A stretch of 64,000 nt of DNA from Paenibacillus sp. MMS20-IR301 (lineage in GTDB: Bacteria; Bacillota; Bacilli; Paenibacillales; Paenibacillaceae), in the NCBI RefSeq assembly GCF_032302195.1, contig NZ_CP135275.1:3906001-3970000 (forward strand), in the 5' to 3' direction. Shown in pieces: positions 17,021 through 26,489 of this stretch. Within the stretch, counting starts at the first letter, position 1. The number at the start of each line of letters is the position of its first letter. A program made the position numbers and the translations under genes. The notes under the pieces are model-generated. The model made no database searches. It saw nothing but the letters and a program-made list of their open reading frames with translations, and was not told the origin of the DNA.

Positions 17021-17722
17021 TTACAGATCCAGCTCCGCATAGCGGCTGAACTCAAAATGCGGCTTATGTCCGGCAGCAGGAACAAGCCCCCGTTCATTAA
17101 ACCACCCGGCCTGCCAGCCGGCAGCCAGGGCACCGGCAATATCCTTCTCCCAGGAATCACCGATATACACACTTGCTGACGCTTCCGTTCCGGTCATCCG
17201 GTTGGCATGAGCGAAGATGGCGGGATCCGGCTTCGCCAGGCCCACCGCTCCGGAGATGAAGATCCGTTCTGCGGGGATGATACGGTCCAGCCCCAGCCCG
17301 CGGATTTTGGCCCATTGGTAGTCTTCGGGTCCATTGGTAATAATGCCGACGACATAACCTGCGGCTATAAGCCGCCCGAGCAGCTCCCGTGCTCCTGGGA
17401 ACCAGCCGAACCGGCTCTGCCGCTCCAGATAATCCTGCTGGAACAGTAATGACCGCTCCCGGTCCAGCTCTATCCCGAGCTCGTCACAGGCTTGCTCCAT
17501 CCTTACGCGTTTGAGCTCATCCAGCCCCACTTCTCCCCGGTCATAACGCGGCCACAGCAAGTCACCGTAACTGCGCATAGTATGAAACAGCCGGGTAATA
17601 TCCACCGATGTCTCATCCGGGGCCAGCACGTGGCGGACCGCCTGCAGAAAGGGCGAGAAATGATCGTACAGCGTATCGTCCAGATCGAAGAAGAACGCTG
17701 GTTGGGTATTCACAGTATTCAA
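17021..17722 (-). CDS. HAD-family hydrolase, YjjG-like
   Basis: This 233-aa phosphatase has the HAD motifs in order: FFFDLDDTLYD (nucleophile Asp, residues 11-21), GIITNGPED, KPDPAIF, and YIGDSWEKDIAGALAAG. A helical cap lies between motifs one and two. The subtype resembles YjjG/house-cleaning nucleotidases and sugar phosphatases; substrate is not predictable. The start is TTG 17722 with AAAGGAG 6 nt upstream. It lies upstream of the rhamnosidase on the same strand, 87 bp away. Confidence 0.88.
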   Translation of the reverse strand: MNTVNTQPAFFFDLDDTLYDHFSPFLQAVRHVLAPDETSVDITRLFHTMRSYGDLLWPRYDRGEVGLDELKRVRMEQACDELGIELDRERSLLFQQDYLERQSRFGWFPGARELLGRLIAAGYVVGIITNGPEDYQWAKIRGLGLDRIIPAERIFISGAVGLAKPDPAIFAHANRMTGTEASASVYIGDSWEKDIAGALAAGWQAGWFNERGLVPAAGHKPHFEFSRYAELDL

Positions 17723-17848
17723 GGCAAACTCCTTTAAGCCGGGCTTTCAAGTCATTCAGGCAGCCGGATTCTGTTCAGCCCGGCGAGATATTCCGCACCT
17801 GTTAACTGTATTTTATCATTGAAAGGGCAGTTTCAACTATGCGGGTCT

Positions 17849-17867
17849 GTACTATGTGATATAGTAC
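17849..17867. promoter_or_regulatory. Perfect inverted repeat upstream of the helicase gene
   Basis: GTACTAT and ATAGTAC flank GTGAT, giving a 7-bp perfect palindrome with a 5-bp centre. It lies about 35-50 bp upstream of where the helicase frame opens and overlaps a possible -10 (TATAGT). Operators of the YtrA subgroup of GntR regulators look like this (TACTA/TAGTA halves), but no such regulator is in the window. Confidence 0.4.
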
Positions 17868-18007
17868 TTCTATGTGTCATAAAAGTGCGGTTCATCTGAG
17901 GTAGAAGAGGGGCGGTTGTCATCAGCTGGTTAAATGATCTCTATAAATTACAGAAACGGGGGCCGGGCAAGGACACCGGGCCCTCGCTCGTCAATGCCAT
18001 CTTCCGG

Positions 18008-19942
18008 ATGTACGACCGCTTCCCCCGGATCGGCCTCCGGGAGCGGACAGGCCAGCAGGATATGTCACTGGATATCGCTGATGCTTATCTGAATGGCCGT
18101 AATGCCATAATTGAAGCCGGGGTGGGCATCGGCAAGTCATTCGGATATCTGATTCCCGGACTGCTCATTAACCGGATGTCGGGGCAGCCGGTTGTGATCG
18201 CTACCTCATCCATCCAGCTGTCGGAGCAGATTCATAAGGATCTTAGAATCATCGGCAGCCGCCTCGGATTCAACACCGTCCGGGCCGCCGTCGGCAAAGG
18301 CATGGGCCAGTACGCCTGCCGGCAGAGGGCTGCTGAGCTGTACAGGCCGGAGGATACCAGCGGTCCCCTCACGGCTCTTGCCGGGCGGATTGTCAATTAC
18401 GAAATTGATGAACGGGCGGATATCAAAGGCGGAATCAGCGATGCCGAGTGGTCGAATGTATGCGTCAATGACTGCAGCTTCGAGCGCTGCCATTACCGGA
18501 GCAGCTGCCGGTTCTACGATATGCGGGCGAAGATTAACGCCAGAGCCGGTGAGATCGACTTCATCATTGTGAACCAGGACCTGCTGATCCGCGATCTGAT
18601 TAAGAAAAAAGAAGGCACCCGGGGCATCATCTCTGAACGCCCGGCGATGATCATTATCGATGAAGCGCATAATCTGGAGTCCAAGGTGCGGGATGCCCGC
18701 ACGCTTGAATTCACTTACCGGCGCTCCTGCCGGATTCTCGATGATGTACTGCAGCTTCTGCTGAAGCAATCCGGCGACAGAAGCCTCTTCGCCGGGTCCA
18801 AATTGATCAAAAACAGTCTCGAGCGGATCTTCAAAGGCATAGAAGGTGATCTGCTCCGGGCAGCCGGGCAGGATACCGACCGGATTAAAGTGCCGAAGCC
18901 TTCCGGCGTCCCGCTTGACCGGGTATCGCGTGAGCTTAAGGATCTCAGCCTGGGCCTCTCGGTGCTGACCTCCCGGCAGGAGCGGGAGATTGATGATGCC
19001 TTTGAAGCGCTGAACGGGCTGATTGACTTATTTGCCGTCCTCGCCGGTGCAGAGGATAACTATCTGATCTGGGCCAGCCGCCCCCTGCGGGAAGCTACCA
19101 TCAGCATCTGTCCCAAAGCCATCAGCCGGTTCCTGAAGCATACTTTATTCAAAGGCAGGACACCCGTCATTCTTACATCAGCAACCCTGTGCCAGGGCGG
19201 GGATACGCTGGAGGAGCAATATGCTTATTTGGCGCAATCTCTTGGATTTACAGGGGAGTACATGGAACGCCAGGCCTCCCCGTTCGATTATCAGAGCCAT
19301 GCCATGATGTATATCTCGGATAAGGTTCCGTACTACCGCCATGACCGGCGTGAGCAATACCTTGAGGCCGCCTATGCTGAACTGGTTAAGCTCTGTAATC
19401 TGACAGAGGGCAGAACACTGGTCCTCTTCTCCGCCAAGGAGGATATGAAGTACATCCATTCCAGACTGGGGGCAGAAGCGGACGGGTTCCAATGGGAGCT
19501 TCATATGCAGCAGGAGGGCGCTTCCCAGGACGGGGTCATCGCTGACTTCCGGCGCAGCAAAGGTGTCCTCCTCAGCACCGGGGTGTTCTGGGAGGGCGTA
19601 AATATCGAAGGCTCTGACCTGTCGCAGGTCATCATATTCCGCCTGCCCTTCCCTGTTCCGGCTGATCCGATCTATGAATATAAGGCCGAGTCAGCGGCCA
19701 ATCCGCTGCAGGAGGTCTTTGTACCGGACATGCTCCTGCGCTTAAGGCAGGGAACCGGACGCCTGATCCGCAGTGAAAGCGACCTCGGTGTACTCAGCAT
19801 TCTGGATTCCCGCCTGTCCGCTGCCGCCCGGAAAGATTACCGGAGCCGGGTGCTCGGAACGCTGCCGTTTAAAAAAGTTACAGAGGACTTCTCCGTACTG
19901 GAGAAATTTGTCCGGGCCAAGGGGATTAAGCGTACAGTCTGA
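18008..19942 (+). CDS. DinG/XPD-like Fe-S ATP-dependent DNA helicase
   Basis: This superfamily 2 helicase is 644 aa from ATG 18008. Walker A is GVGIGKS (Lys43) and the Walker B box is DEAH (218-221). Cys104, Cys156, Cys161 and Cys167 have the 5- and 6-residue spacings of the DinG 4Fe-4S cluster ligands. C-terminal motifs include GVFWEGVNIEG and RQGTGRLIRSESD. The family unwinds damaged or R-loop DNA 5' to 3'. The true N-terminus is uncertain. The frame is open without a canonical start from 17900, and the residues there (ISWLNDLYKLQKRGPG) look coding and follow GAGGGGCGG. ATG 18008 itself has no ribosome site. Confidence 0.88.
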   Translation: MYDRFPRIGLRERTGQQDMSLDIADAYLNGRNAIIEAGVGIGKSFGYLIPGLLINRMSGQPVVIATSSIQLSEQIHKDLRIIGSRLGFNTVRAAVGKGMGQYACRQRAAELYRPEDTSGPLTALAGRIVNYEIDERADIKGGISDAEWSNVCVNDCSFERCHYRSSCRFYDMRAKINARAGEIDFIIVNQDLLIRDLIKKKEGTRGIISERPAMIIIDEAHNLESKVRDARTLEFTYRRSCRILDDVLQLLLKQSGDRSLFAGSKLIKNSLERIFKGIEGDLLRAAGQDTDRIKVPKPSGVPLDRVSRELKDLSLGLSVLTSRQEREIDDAFEALNGLIDLFAVLAGAEDNYLIWASRPLREATISICPKAISRFLKHTLFKGRTPVILTSATLCQGGDTLEEQYAYLAQSLGFTGEYMERQASPFDYQSHAMMYISDKVPYYRHDRREQYLEAAYAELVKLCNLTEGRTLVLFSAKEDMKYIHSRLGAEADGFQWELHMQQEGASQDGVIADFRRSKGVLLSTGVFWEGVNIEGSDLSQVIIFRLPFPVPADPIYEYKAESAANPLQEVFVPDMLLRLRQGTGRLIRSESDLGVLSILDSRLSAAARKDYRSRVLGTLPFKKVTEDFSVLEKFVRAKGIKRTV

Positions 19943-19948
19943 ATATGG

Positions 19949-19981
19949 AATAAGCCTGGCGGCCTGCGCGCCAGGCTTATT
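19949..19981 (+). terminator. Terminator after the helicase gene
   Basis: AATAAGCCTGGCG (19949-19961) and CGCCAGGCTTATT (19969-19981) form a perfect 13-bp stem, with a short T run (TTATTTG) at its 3' side. Confidence 0.75.
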
Positions 19982-20121
19982 TGTGCTGCGCGGGTCTATA
20001 CACCCTGTGTAGGTTGAGCAGTATAGAATTCGTTTGCAGGGTTCATAAGGCAGTTAATCGTCTATCCTTTCAGGCGCACCAATAATTGTAAATCAATATA
20101 AATCCCTTTAGGAGGCACAAT

Positions 20122-20997
20122 ATGCTGCTCGATATCCGGCAAGTAAGCAAACAATACAAGAAAGGTCAACAGGCCCTGCAGGATATTAACCTGCAGCTGA
20201 AGCCGGGGATTGTCGGTCTGCTCGGGCCGAACGGAGCCGGTAAAACCACGCTGATGCGTATTCTCGCCACCATCTCACAGCCGTCAAGCGGAAGCGTGAG
20301 CTGGAACGGCATGGATATCCGTAAGCAGCCTGATGCGCTTCGGGCTGTCTTAGGTTATGTGCCCCAGGATTTCGGCGTATATCCGCATCTGAATCCGGTT
20401 GAGTTCCTGGAATACGCCGCTGCGCTCAAGGGCCTCGATGTAAGAGCCGTCCGGCCGCGGATGCTGGAGCTGCTGGAGCTGCTCAATTTACACGATACGT
20501 TGAAACGCCCGGTTGGCAGCTTCTCCGGGGGCATGCGCCAGCGGGTCGGCATCGCCCAGGCGCTGCTCAATGATCCGCAATTGCTTATTCTGGATGAACC
20601 GACCGTAGGGCTTGACCCGGAAGAGCGGGTGCGCTTCCGCAGCCTGCTGACCGACCTGTCCGGAGACAGAATCATCATCTTCTCCACACATATCGTCTCC
20701 GACATCGAAGCGACCGCGGACCAGATTGCGATTCTGGCGAAGGGGCAGTTGCTGATGAGGTCAGCCCCGGCAGAATTATTACATACAGTGCAAGGCAAGG
20801 TATGGTCCGTCGTCATTCCGGATCAGGCATTGCAGGAAGCCCGCAAGAAGTGGACGATCAGCGGAACGGTCCGCAGAGCGGACGGCCTCCAGCTGCGCGT
20901 GGTCGCAGATACTCCGCCGCTGCCTGATTCTTCACCGGTGGCTCCAAGCCTTGAGGATGCCTATCTGTATATCAGAACCGCCCGGGGGGATCGCTAA
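20122..20997 (+). CDS. ABC transporter ATP-binding protein
   Basis: The 291-aa ATPase has Walker A GPNGAGKTT (residues 35-43), signature SGGMRQRVGIAQALL, Walker B LLILDEPTVGLDP and H-loop STHIV, with a C-terminal extension ending LEDAYLYI. It resembles CcmA-type ATPases that serve large ABC-2 permeases. The start ATG follows AGGAGG. Its stop is directly followed by the permease ATG with no gap, so the pair forms one transporter. The substrate is unknown. Confidence 0.92.
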   Translation: MLLDIRQVSKQYKKGQQALQDINLQLKPGIVGLLGPNGAGKTTLMRILATISQPSSGSVSWNGMDIRKQPDALRAVLGYVPQDFGVYPHLNPVEFLEYAAALKGLDVRAVRPRMLELLELLNLHDTLKRPVGSFSGGMRQRVGIAQALLNDPQLLILDEPTVGLDPEERVRFRSLLTDLSGDRIIIFSTHIVSDIEATADQIAILAKGQLLMRSAPAELLHTVQGKVWSVVIPDQALQEARKKWTISGTVRRADGLQLRVVADTPPLPDSSPVAPSLEDAYLYIRTARGDR

Positions 20998-22659
20998 ATG
21001 AAAGTCTTCCGGACAGTCTATAATGTTGCACGGGCCGATGTTCTTGAGCGGACCCGGCAATTCTCCTTCCTGCTGATGCTGGGAATCACGATGTTGGCCG
21101 CTTATTTCTTCATTCCGCCGACGGACGGTAACTACGCAACCCTGTACCTGGATCGTTACCGGGGAGTGTATAACTCTGCCTGGGTAGGCTCCTCTGTCGC
21201 CATTTCGACTACGCTGTTTCTATCCCTGTTCGGCTTCTATCTGGTCAAGAACAGCATCCGGCGTGATGAACAGACAGGCTTCGGGCAGATTATCGCCTCC
21301 ACCTCTGTCAGCAAGCTGAACTACCTGGCAGGCAAAGCGCTCAGCAACTTTACCGTTCTGTCGGTAATAGTAGCGGTGATCATCCTGATCACTGCTACTA
21401 TGCAGCTGGTCCGGGGAGAAGTGCTGCGGATTGAGCTATGGCCGATGCTCTCCCCGTTTCTGTTCCTGACGCTCCCGGTAATGGCTGTCGTATCCGCACT
21501 TGCCGTGCTGTTCGAGACGGTTAAGGCTCTCAGGGGCGTTATTGGCCATGTCATTTACTTCAGCATGTACATCGCCTTCATCTCCCTGTCCGCTTACATA
21601 CCTTACGGCACCAATGTCATTACAGACCGAATGAAAAGTGACCTTACGCTGCTTCACCCGGACTATTCAGGCTCCTTCGGAATCGGAGTTCTGACCCTTG
21701 GCGGTCAGCCGATGAAGCTGTTTCAGTGGCAGGGCATGGACTGGACACCCGCTCTGATCGGACAGCAGCTGACCCTGCTCCTGTATGCTTTCATAATTAT
21801 CCTGGCCGCCTCCGTATTCTTCCGCCGCTTTAAGGAGGTCCCGTTTACTGCACATAAGGGCAGCAAGCGGGAGCAGTCAAGAGCGGCGGCAGAGCAGGCA
21901 GCAGCAGTAGCAGCAGGATACACTTCTGCAGATACAATACACGCCGCTGGCTGGAATGGCTTTACCAGACCTTCCGGTACAGGCGCCCGCGCTGCGGCAC
22001 TTTCCCCGGTAACGCTGCGTAACTCCTTCTTCCCGCTTGTAATGGCCGAAATCCGGCTGATGATGAAGGGCACCCGGCTGGGCTGGTATGCTGTGGCCCT
22101 TGTCTTAATCATTCTGGGCCTGTCCATGCCTGCCGGCACTTCAGCCGCCTGGATGATCTGGCCGCTTACCTGGATCTGGCCGCTGGCTCTCTGGTCCGGA
22201 ATGGGCAGCCGGGAATACCGCTATCAGACCCATCTGCTCGTTGCTTCAAGCCCGCGTTACCTCACCCGGCAGCTTACAGCGGTCTGGCTCTCAGGCGTCC
22301 TGCTGGCCTGCATCACAGGAAGCGGCATGCTGATCCGGTTCATCCTTGAGGGTAATCTGGAGTCGCTGGCCTATTTTGCTTCCGCTGCACTGCTGATCCC
22401 GAGCCTTGCCCTTGTCAGCGGAGTCATGACGCGGACCAACCGTACCTTCGAGGTGCTGTACATGCTTCTCTGGTACCTCGGCCCGTTCAACAAAACGCCT
22501 GTCCTTGATTTTCTGGGCAGCCCCTCAGAATCCGGAACCAGCTGGGCTGCCGCTATGGGCATCCGCTACTGGCTGGTCGGCTGCAGCTATCTGGCTGTCA
22601 GCGCCGGGCTGCTGGCCGCAGCCTATCTGGCACGGAGCCGGCTCGCCAAGAGCAGCTGA
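20998..22659 (+). CDS. Large ABC-2 type permease
   Basis: This 553-aa membrane protein has two blocks of about six hydrophobic helices, at about residues 20-280 and 350-550. They are joined by a cytosolic, Ala-rich linker (about 290-330). An internally doubled permease of this size usually works with one ATPase gene, here the one ending at the base before it. No substrate-specific motif was recognised. It may export lipids, antibiotics or polymers. Confidence 0.82.
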   Translation: MKVFRTVYNVARADVLERTRQFSFLLMLGITMLAAYFFIPPTDGNYATLYLDRYRGVYNSAWVGSSVAISTTLFLSLFGFYLVKNSIRRDEQTGFGQIIASTSVSKLNYLAGKALSNFTVLSVIVAVIILITATMQLVRGEVLRIELWPMLSPFLFLTLPVMAVVSALAVLFETVKALRGVIGHVIYFSMYIAFISLSAYIPYGTNVITDRMKSDLTLLHPDYSGSFGIGVLTLGGQPMKLFQWQGMDWTPALIGQQLTLLLYAFIIILAASVFFRRFKEVPFTAHKGSKREQSRAAAEQAAAVAAGYTSADTIHAAGWNGFTRPSGTGARAAALSPVTLRNSFFPLVMAEIRLMMKGTRLGWYAVALVLIILGLSMPAGTSAAWMIWPLTWIWPLALWSGMGSREYRYQTHLLVASSPRYLTRQLTAVWLSGVLLACITGSGMLIRFILEGNLESLAYFASAALLIPSLALVSGVMTRTNRTFEVLYMLLWYLGPFNKTPVLDFLGSPSESGTSWAAAMGIRYWLVGCSYLAVSAGLLAAAYLARSRLAKSS

Positions 22660-22675
22660 TTCTGCTGATTCCCAT

Positions 22676-22711
22676 ACGGACGGACTGCCGTGCTCTGCGG
22701 TGTCCGTCCGT
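22676..22711 (+). terminator. Terminator after the ABC-2 pair
   Basis: ACGGACGGAC (22676-22685) pairs with GTCCGTCCGT (22702-22711). A TATTATG stretch follows, with only a few T residues, so termination is plausible rather than certain. Confidence 0.6.
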
Positions 22712-22825
22712 TATTATGTCCGTAGCTGCAGGTTGAAGTAAAAAAAATCAAAGGCTCTGTAAAAAAACTGCAACATCCCTCCCCTCCGGCAGCAGCATGT
22801 CAAAAAAGTAACGGAATCGCGTCAA

Positions 22826-22831
22826 TATAAT
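22826..22831 (+). promoter_or_regulatory. Probable -10 box of the sugar ABC operon
   Basis: TATAAT lies about 80 bp upstream of the solute-binding protein start. No good -35 is seen (AAAAAG region), consistent with activation by a regulator such as the YesN-type protein nearby. Confidence 0.4.
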
Positions 22832-22911
22832 TTATTACACTCCCTCCCCCCCTCGTTTAGAATAAATTGTGCAAGTGGTTCCATAACTACAAGATTAATG
22901 GGGGTAGACGT

Positions 22912-24564
22912 ATGGCCAAGAAAACCGCAGTTGTAATTCTGACTTTATGCATGATCTTTGTACTGGCAGCATGCAGCTCTAACGGTAATACAGCGGGCAG
23001 CCCGGCAGGTGAGGCGTCCGGCAACAATGAAGCAGCCGGTTCCCTTGAAGTAGATCCTTCTGATCCCTCCTTCAGCGCCTTCAAAGAGCCGGTAACCATT
23101 CATACGGTAACTTCTGAATACGCTTCCGCGAAATATCCCGAGGGGAATGACATCACTAACAATGTCTGGATCAAGCGGTACAAAGAAAAATACAATATCA
23201 GCGTCATCACAGACTGGGTCAGCGATGAATACGACACCAAGCTGAATCTGGCGATCTCCTCTAATGACCTCCCCGATGTGTTTCATGTGAACGCCTCGCA
23301 GCTGCAGCAGTTAATCGAAGCCGATATGATTATGGATCTGACAACCGTGTTTGACGGCTATGCCTCCAGCCGCTTGAAGGGTTATATGGAAGCCGATGCG
23401 GACAGCTTTGAATCCGGTAAAAAGGACGGGAAGCTGTATGGCATCCCTCAGCTGCACTGGGGACTCATCGAACAGCCGGACTTCATCTGGATCCGCAATG
23501 ACTGGAAGGAGGAGCTGGGCATCAGTGATCCGCAGTCTGTAGCAGACCTCAAGGAAACCGCGCTTAAGTTTATGGAAAAGCATGGCGGCTACGGCATTGC
23601 CGTAGACCAGACCCTTGATTATCTCAACCTGCTGGCCATTGCCTGGAATGCGCATCCTGACATGTGGATTGAAGGCGGTGACGGAAAGCTGGCTTACGGC
23701 TCCGTTCAGCCGGAAATGAAGGCGGCTCTGACCGAATGGGCCGAATGGTTCAAGCTGGGGATCATTGACCCTGAATTTGCCATCAAGGATTTCAGTGCCA
23801 TGAATGCGGATATCGTGGCCGGCAAGGTCGGCATGCAGCCTTACTACCAGTGGTGGGGTTACAATCCGGGGGTAGATACGATCTCGAACCTCGGGAAGGA
23901 TGCCATCTTCTATCCATATCTGATCCCTGCAACCGACGGCAAAGAGGCCAAACAGTCCATCTTCTTCGCGAACGGCAGCTACACTGTGATCAAGAAAGGC
24001 TTCAAGCATCCGGAGGCTGCCGTCAAGCTGCTTAATGACTATGCTTACATTGTAGACGAAGGTGTCGGCAAAGAATCCAAGGAAAGCTTATCCGCCCTGC
24101 TGGATAATGACCTGGCGCATGTGGTTGGTGCCTTCCGGGTGCTTAACCCGAATTCTGACTATGAGCAGTTCGAGGCTGTATCTGCAGCTTTGCAATCCGG
24201 CGATACTAGCGGCCTGACCACTGCAGGAATGTGGCAAAAGTATAACAACAGCGTGGATTTTATCCAAAATACTACACCGGGCGCGACCGGTGATTACCTG
24301 CAGCAGGGGGCTCCAAAAACCGCCTACAGCCTGTCCAAGAAAATTCTCGACAGCGGCAACTATATCAAAACGGCCCTATGGGGAGCCAGTCCCGAGGCGC
24401 TCGCAAGCTACGGTACAACACTGGATGATATCTTGACCGAAGGCTTCACCAAAATCATTATGGGTACCGAAAGCGTTGACTATTTCGATACCGTAGTCCA
24501 GAACTGGAAGACAGCCGGCGGGGATCAGGCCACTGAAGCCGTTAATGCAGCCTACGGAAAATAA
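22912..24564 (+). CDS. Sugar ABC transporter solute-binding lipoprotein, LplA-like
   Basis: This 550-aa lipoprotein has a signal peptide at residues 1-20 and lipobox LAAC (residues 18-21). A Ser/Gly/Asn-rich tether follows, then a two-lobed type-1 family solute-binding domain. The size is that of Paenibacillus LplA/YtcQ-type proteins, which bind complex oligosaccharides. The start MAKKTAVV follows GGGGG; the extension to 22867 would place extra residues before a normal signal peptide. It is first in a three-gene importer operon facing a YesNM two-component system. No ATPase gene is present; such systems usually share a housekeeping MsmX-like ATPase. Confidence 0.93.
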   Translation: MAKKTAVVILTLCMIFVLAACSSNGNTAGSPAGEASGNNEAAGSLEVDPSDPSFSAFKEPVTIHTVTSEYASAKYPEGNDITNNVWIKRYKEKYNISVITDWVSDEYDTKLNLAISSNDLPDVFHVNASQLQQLIEADMIMDLTTVFDGYASSRLKGYMEADADSFESGKKDGKLYGIPQLHWGLIEQPDFIWIRNDWKEELGISDPQSVADLKETALKFMEKHGGYGIAVDQTLDYLNLLAIAWNAHPDMWIEGGDGKLAYGSVQPEMKAALTEWAEWFKLGIIDPEFAIKDFSAMNADIVAGKVGMQPYYQWWGYNPGVDTISNLGKDAIFYPYLIPATDGKEAKQSIFFANGSYTVIKKGFKHPEAAVKLLNDYAYIVDEGVGKESKESLSALLDNDLAHVVGAFRVLNPNSDYEQFEAVSAALQSGDTSGLTTAGMWQKYNNSVDFIQNTTPGATGDYLQQGAPKTAYSLSKKILDSGNYIKTALWGASPEALASYGTTLDDILTEGFTKIIMGTESVDYFDTVVQNWKTAGGDQATEAVNAAYGK

Positions 24565-24576
24565 AGGTTCCGGTGT

Positions 24577-24606
24577 ACAGGGGGACGAGAATTCTCGCCT
24601 CCCTGT
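24577..24606 (+). promoter_or_regulatory. Intercistronic hairpin after the solute-binding protein gene
   Basis: ACAGGG and CCCTGT flank an inner palindrome CGAGAATTCTCG (24586-24597). Hairpins here often protect the upstream mRNA or attenuate downstream genes, so the binding protein is made in excess over the permeases. No T run follows, so it is not a full terminator. Confidence 0.5.
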
Positions 24607-24646
24607 GCTGTATGCGGGGAACTATCTTTGAAACGGAGGATTGAGG

Positions 24647-25537
24647 ATGCTCAAAAAATTAAAACAGCAGAGTCCCTATCATTTAATGCTGCTTCCAAGT
24701 CTTGCCCTGGTATTCATCTTCAGCTATATCCCGTTCTACGGGCTGGTGATCGCCTTCCAGAAATACAATCCAGGCCTTGGATTCAGCTCTCCATGGGTCG
24801 GCTGGGATAATTTCCAGCATGTCTTTAACCAGCCTAATTTCACCCGGACCATCTGGAATACGCTGTACATGTCCGCCTTTAAGATCATCGGCGGCATTAT
24901 CGTCCCGGTTATCTTTGCCCTGCTGCTGAACGAAGTGGCCAAAAGCAGTATCAAACGTACTTTCCAGACGCTTGTGTACATTCCGAACTTCCTGTCATGG
25001 GTCATTATGGCCGGCATCCTGCTGGATATCCTTAGCGCAGACGGCATTATTAACAGCTTCTTAAGCATTTTTGGAGTGAAACCCGTCCCTTTTCTCGGCA
25101 ATCCGTCTATTTTCCCCTGGACGATGATTGTGAGCGATATCTGGAAGGGCTTCGGCTTCGGCACTGTCGTCTACCTGGCTGCCTTAACCAGCATTGATCC
25201 CGGGTTATATGAAGCGGCTGTAATTGACGGGGCCAAACGGTGGAAGCAGACGCTGTACATCACCTTGCCGCTACTGATGCCTACAATCGTATTGATGTCG
25301 GTTCTGGCGCTTGGCAACGTGCTGAATGCCGGCTTCGATCAAATCTTCAATCTGTATTCACCCGTGGTCTATCAGACCGGAGATATTATCGATACCTATG
25401 TATACCGGCTGGGGATACAGCAGGCCCAGTATTCGGTCAGCGCAGCCGTAGGCCTGTTCAAATCCATAATCTCCTGCATTCTTGTAGGCGTATCTTATAT
25501 CCTTGCCTATAAAGTCGCCAATTACCGTATCTTCTAA
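24647..25537 (+). CDS. Sugar ABC transporter permease, LplB-like
   Basis: This 296-aa permease has six membrane helices and the EAA coupling loop YEAAVIDGAKRWKQT, which contacts the ATPase. The N-terminal residues (PYHLMLLPSLALVFIF) are typical of the LplB/YtcP-partner family. ATG 24647 is chosen because GGAGG lies 7 nt upstream; the TTG at 24641 is too close. It pairs with the permease starting 10 bp after its stop. Confidence 0.93.
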   Translation: MLKKLKQQSPYHLMLLPSLALVFIFSYIPFYGLVIAFQKYNPGLGFSSPWVGWDNFQHVFNQPNFTRTIWNTLYMSAFKIIGGIIVPVIFALLLNEVAKSSIKRTFQTLVYIPNFLSWVIMAGILLDILSADGIINSFLSIFGVKPVPFLGNPSIFPWTMIVSDIWKGFGFGTVVYLAALTSIDPGLYEAAVIDGAKRWKQTLYITLPLLMPTIVLMSVLALGNVLNAGFDQIFNLYSPVVYQTGDIIDTYVYRLGIQQAQYSVSAAVGLFKSIISCILVGVSYILAYKVANYRIF

Positions 25538-25547
25538 GGAGGCAGCT

Positions 25548-26438
25548 ATGATTCAAGACAAAAGCCTGGGCAGACGCCTATTCCATATTCTGAACTACAC
25601 CTTGCTTATCATAACCTCTCTGCTCTGCATTCTGCCCTTCATTAACCTGCTGGCCGTATCCTTCAGCAGCAGTGCTGCTGTATCCGCTGGTAATGTGGCA
25701 TTCTGGCCGGTAGAATTCACCACCAAAGCCTATGAATTCGCCTTGACCGGAGGGGATTTCTTCACCTCCCTGTGGATCTCCGTCAAACGGGTAGTGCTCG
25801 GAACGGTCATCAATCTCGCTCTCATCGTGCTCACCGCTTATCCGCTCTCCAAATCTGCACAGAAGCTGACGGGCCGTAATCTCTATATGACTTTCTTCAT
25901 TATAACCATCCTGTTTAACGGCGGATTAATTCCGACCTACCTTATTGTTGTGCAAATGGGGCTGATCAACTCCATCTGGGCGCTTATCCTGCCTGGTGCC
26001 CTCCCGGTGTTCAGCATGATTATTCTGATGAATTTCATCCGCGGCCTGCCGGAGGAGATCGAAGAATCCGCGATTATCGACGGTGCCGGACCCATGCAGA
26101 TTCTGACCCGCATCCTGCTTCCGTTATTGAAGCCGGCGCTCGCCACCGTCGGCCTGTTCAGTATCGTCGGCCACTGGAATTCATGGTTTGACGGCATTAT
26201 CTACATGAACAATCCTAAGAACTATCCGCTGCAAAGCTATCTGCAGACCTTACTGCAGAGCTTTGAGCAAATTATGCTGAAGTCAGGCACAGACTACACC
26301 CAGCTCCTGTCGATGATGAATGCCCGCACCGGACGGGCGGCCCAGATGTTTCTTGGGGCCATCCCGATCCTGCTGGTGTACCCCTTCCTGCAGAAGTATT
26401 TCACCAAGGGACTGGTGCTCGGAAGTGTCAAAGGGTAA
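25548..26438 (+). CDS. Sugar ABC transporter permease, LplC-like
   Basis: This 296-aa permease has six membrane helices, the EAA loop EESAIIDGAGPMQI, and the usual C-terminal YPFLQKYFTKGLVLGSVKG of the carbohydrate CUT1 subfamily. ATG 25548 follows AAGGAGG; the longer frame from 25503 overlaps the previous gene. It ends the importer operon, and a strong hairpin follows. Confidence 0.93.
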   Translation: MIQDKSLGRRLFHILNYTLLIITSLLCILPFINLLAVSFSSSAAVSAGNVAFWPVEFTTKAYEFALTGGDFFTSLWISVKRVVLGTVINLALIVLTAYPLSKSAQKLTGRNLYMTFFIITILFNGGLIPTYLIVVQMGLINSIWALILPGALPVFSMIILMNFIRGLPEEIEESAIIDGAGPMQILTRILLPLLKPALATVGLFSIVGHWNSWFDGIIYMNNPKNYPLQSYLQTLLQSFEQIMLKSGTDYTQLLSMMNARTGRAAQMFLGAIPILLVYPFLQKYFTKGLVLGSVKG

Positions 26439-26489
26439 TGCCCGGAGGACTGGCCGCCCAAGGCCACCGCAACCAGCAACACAGCAGCA

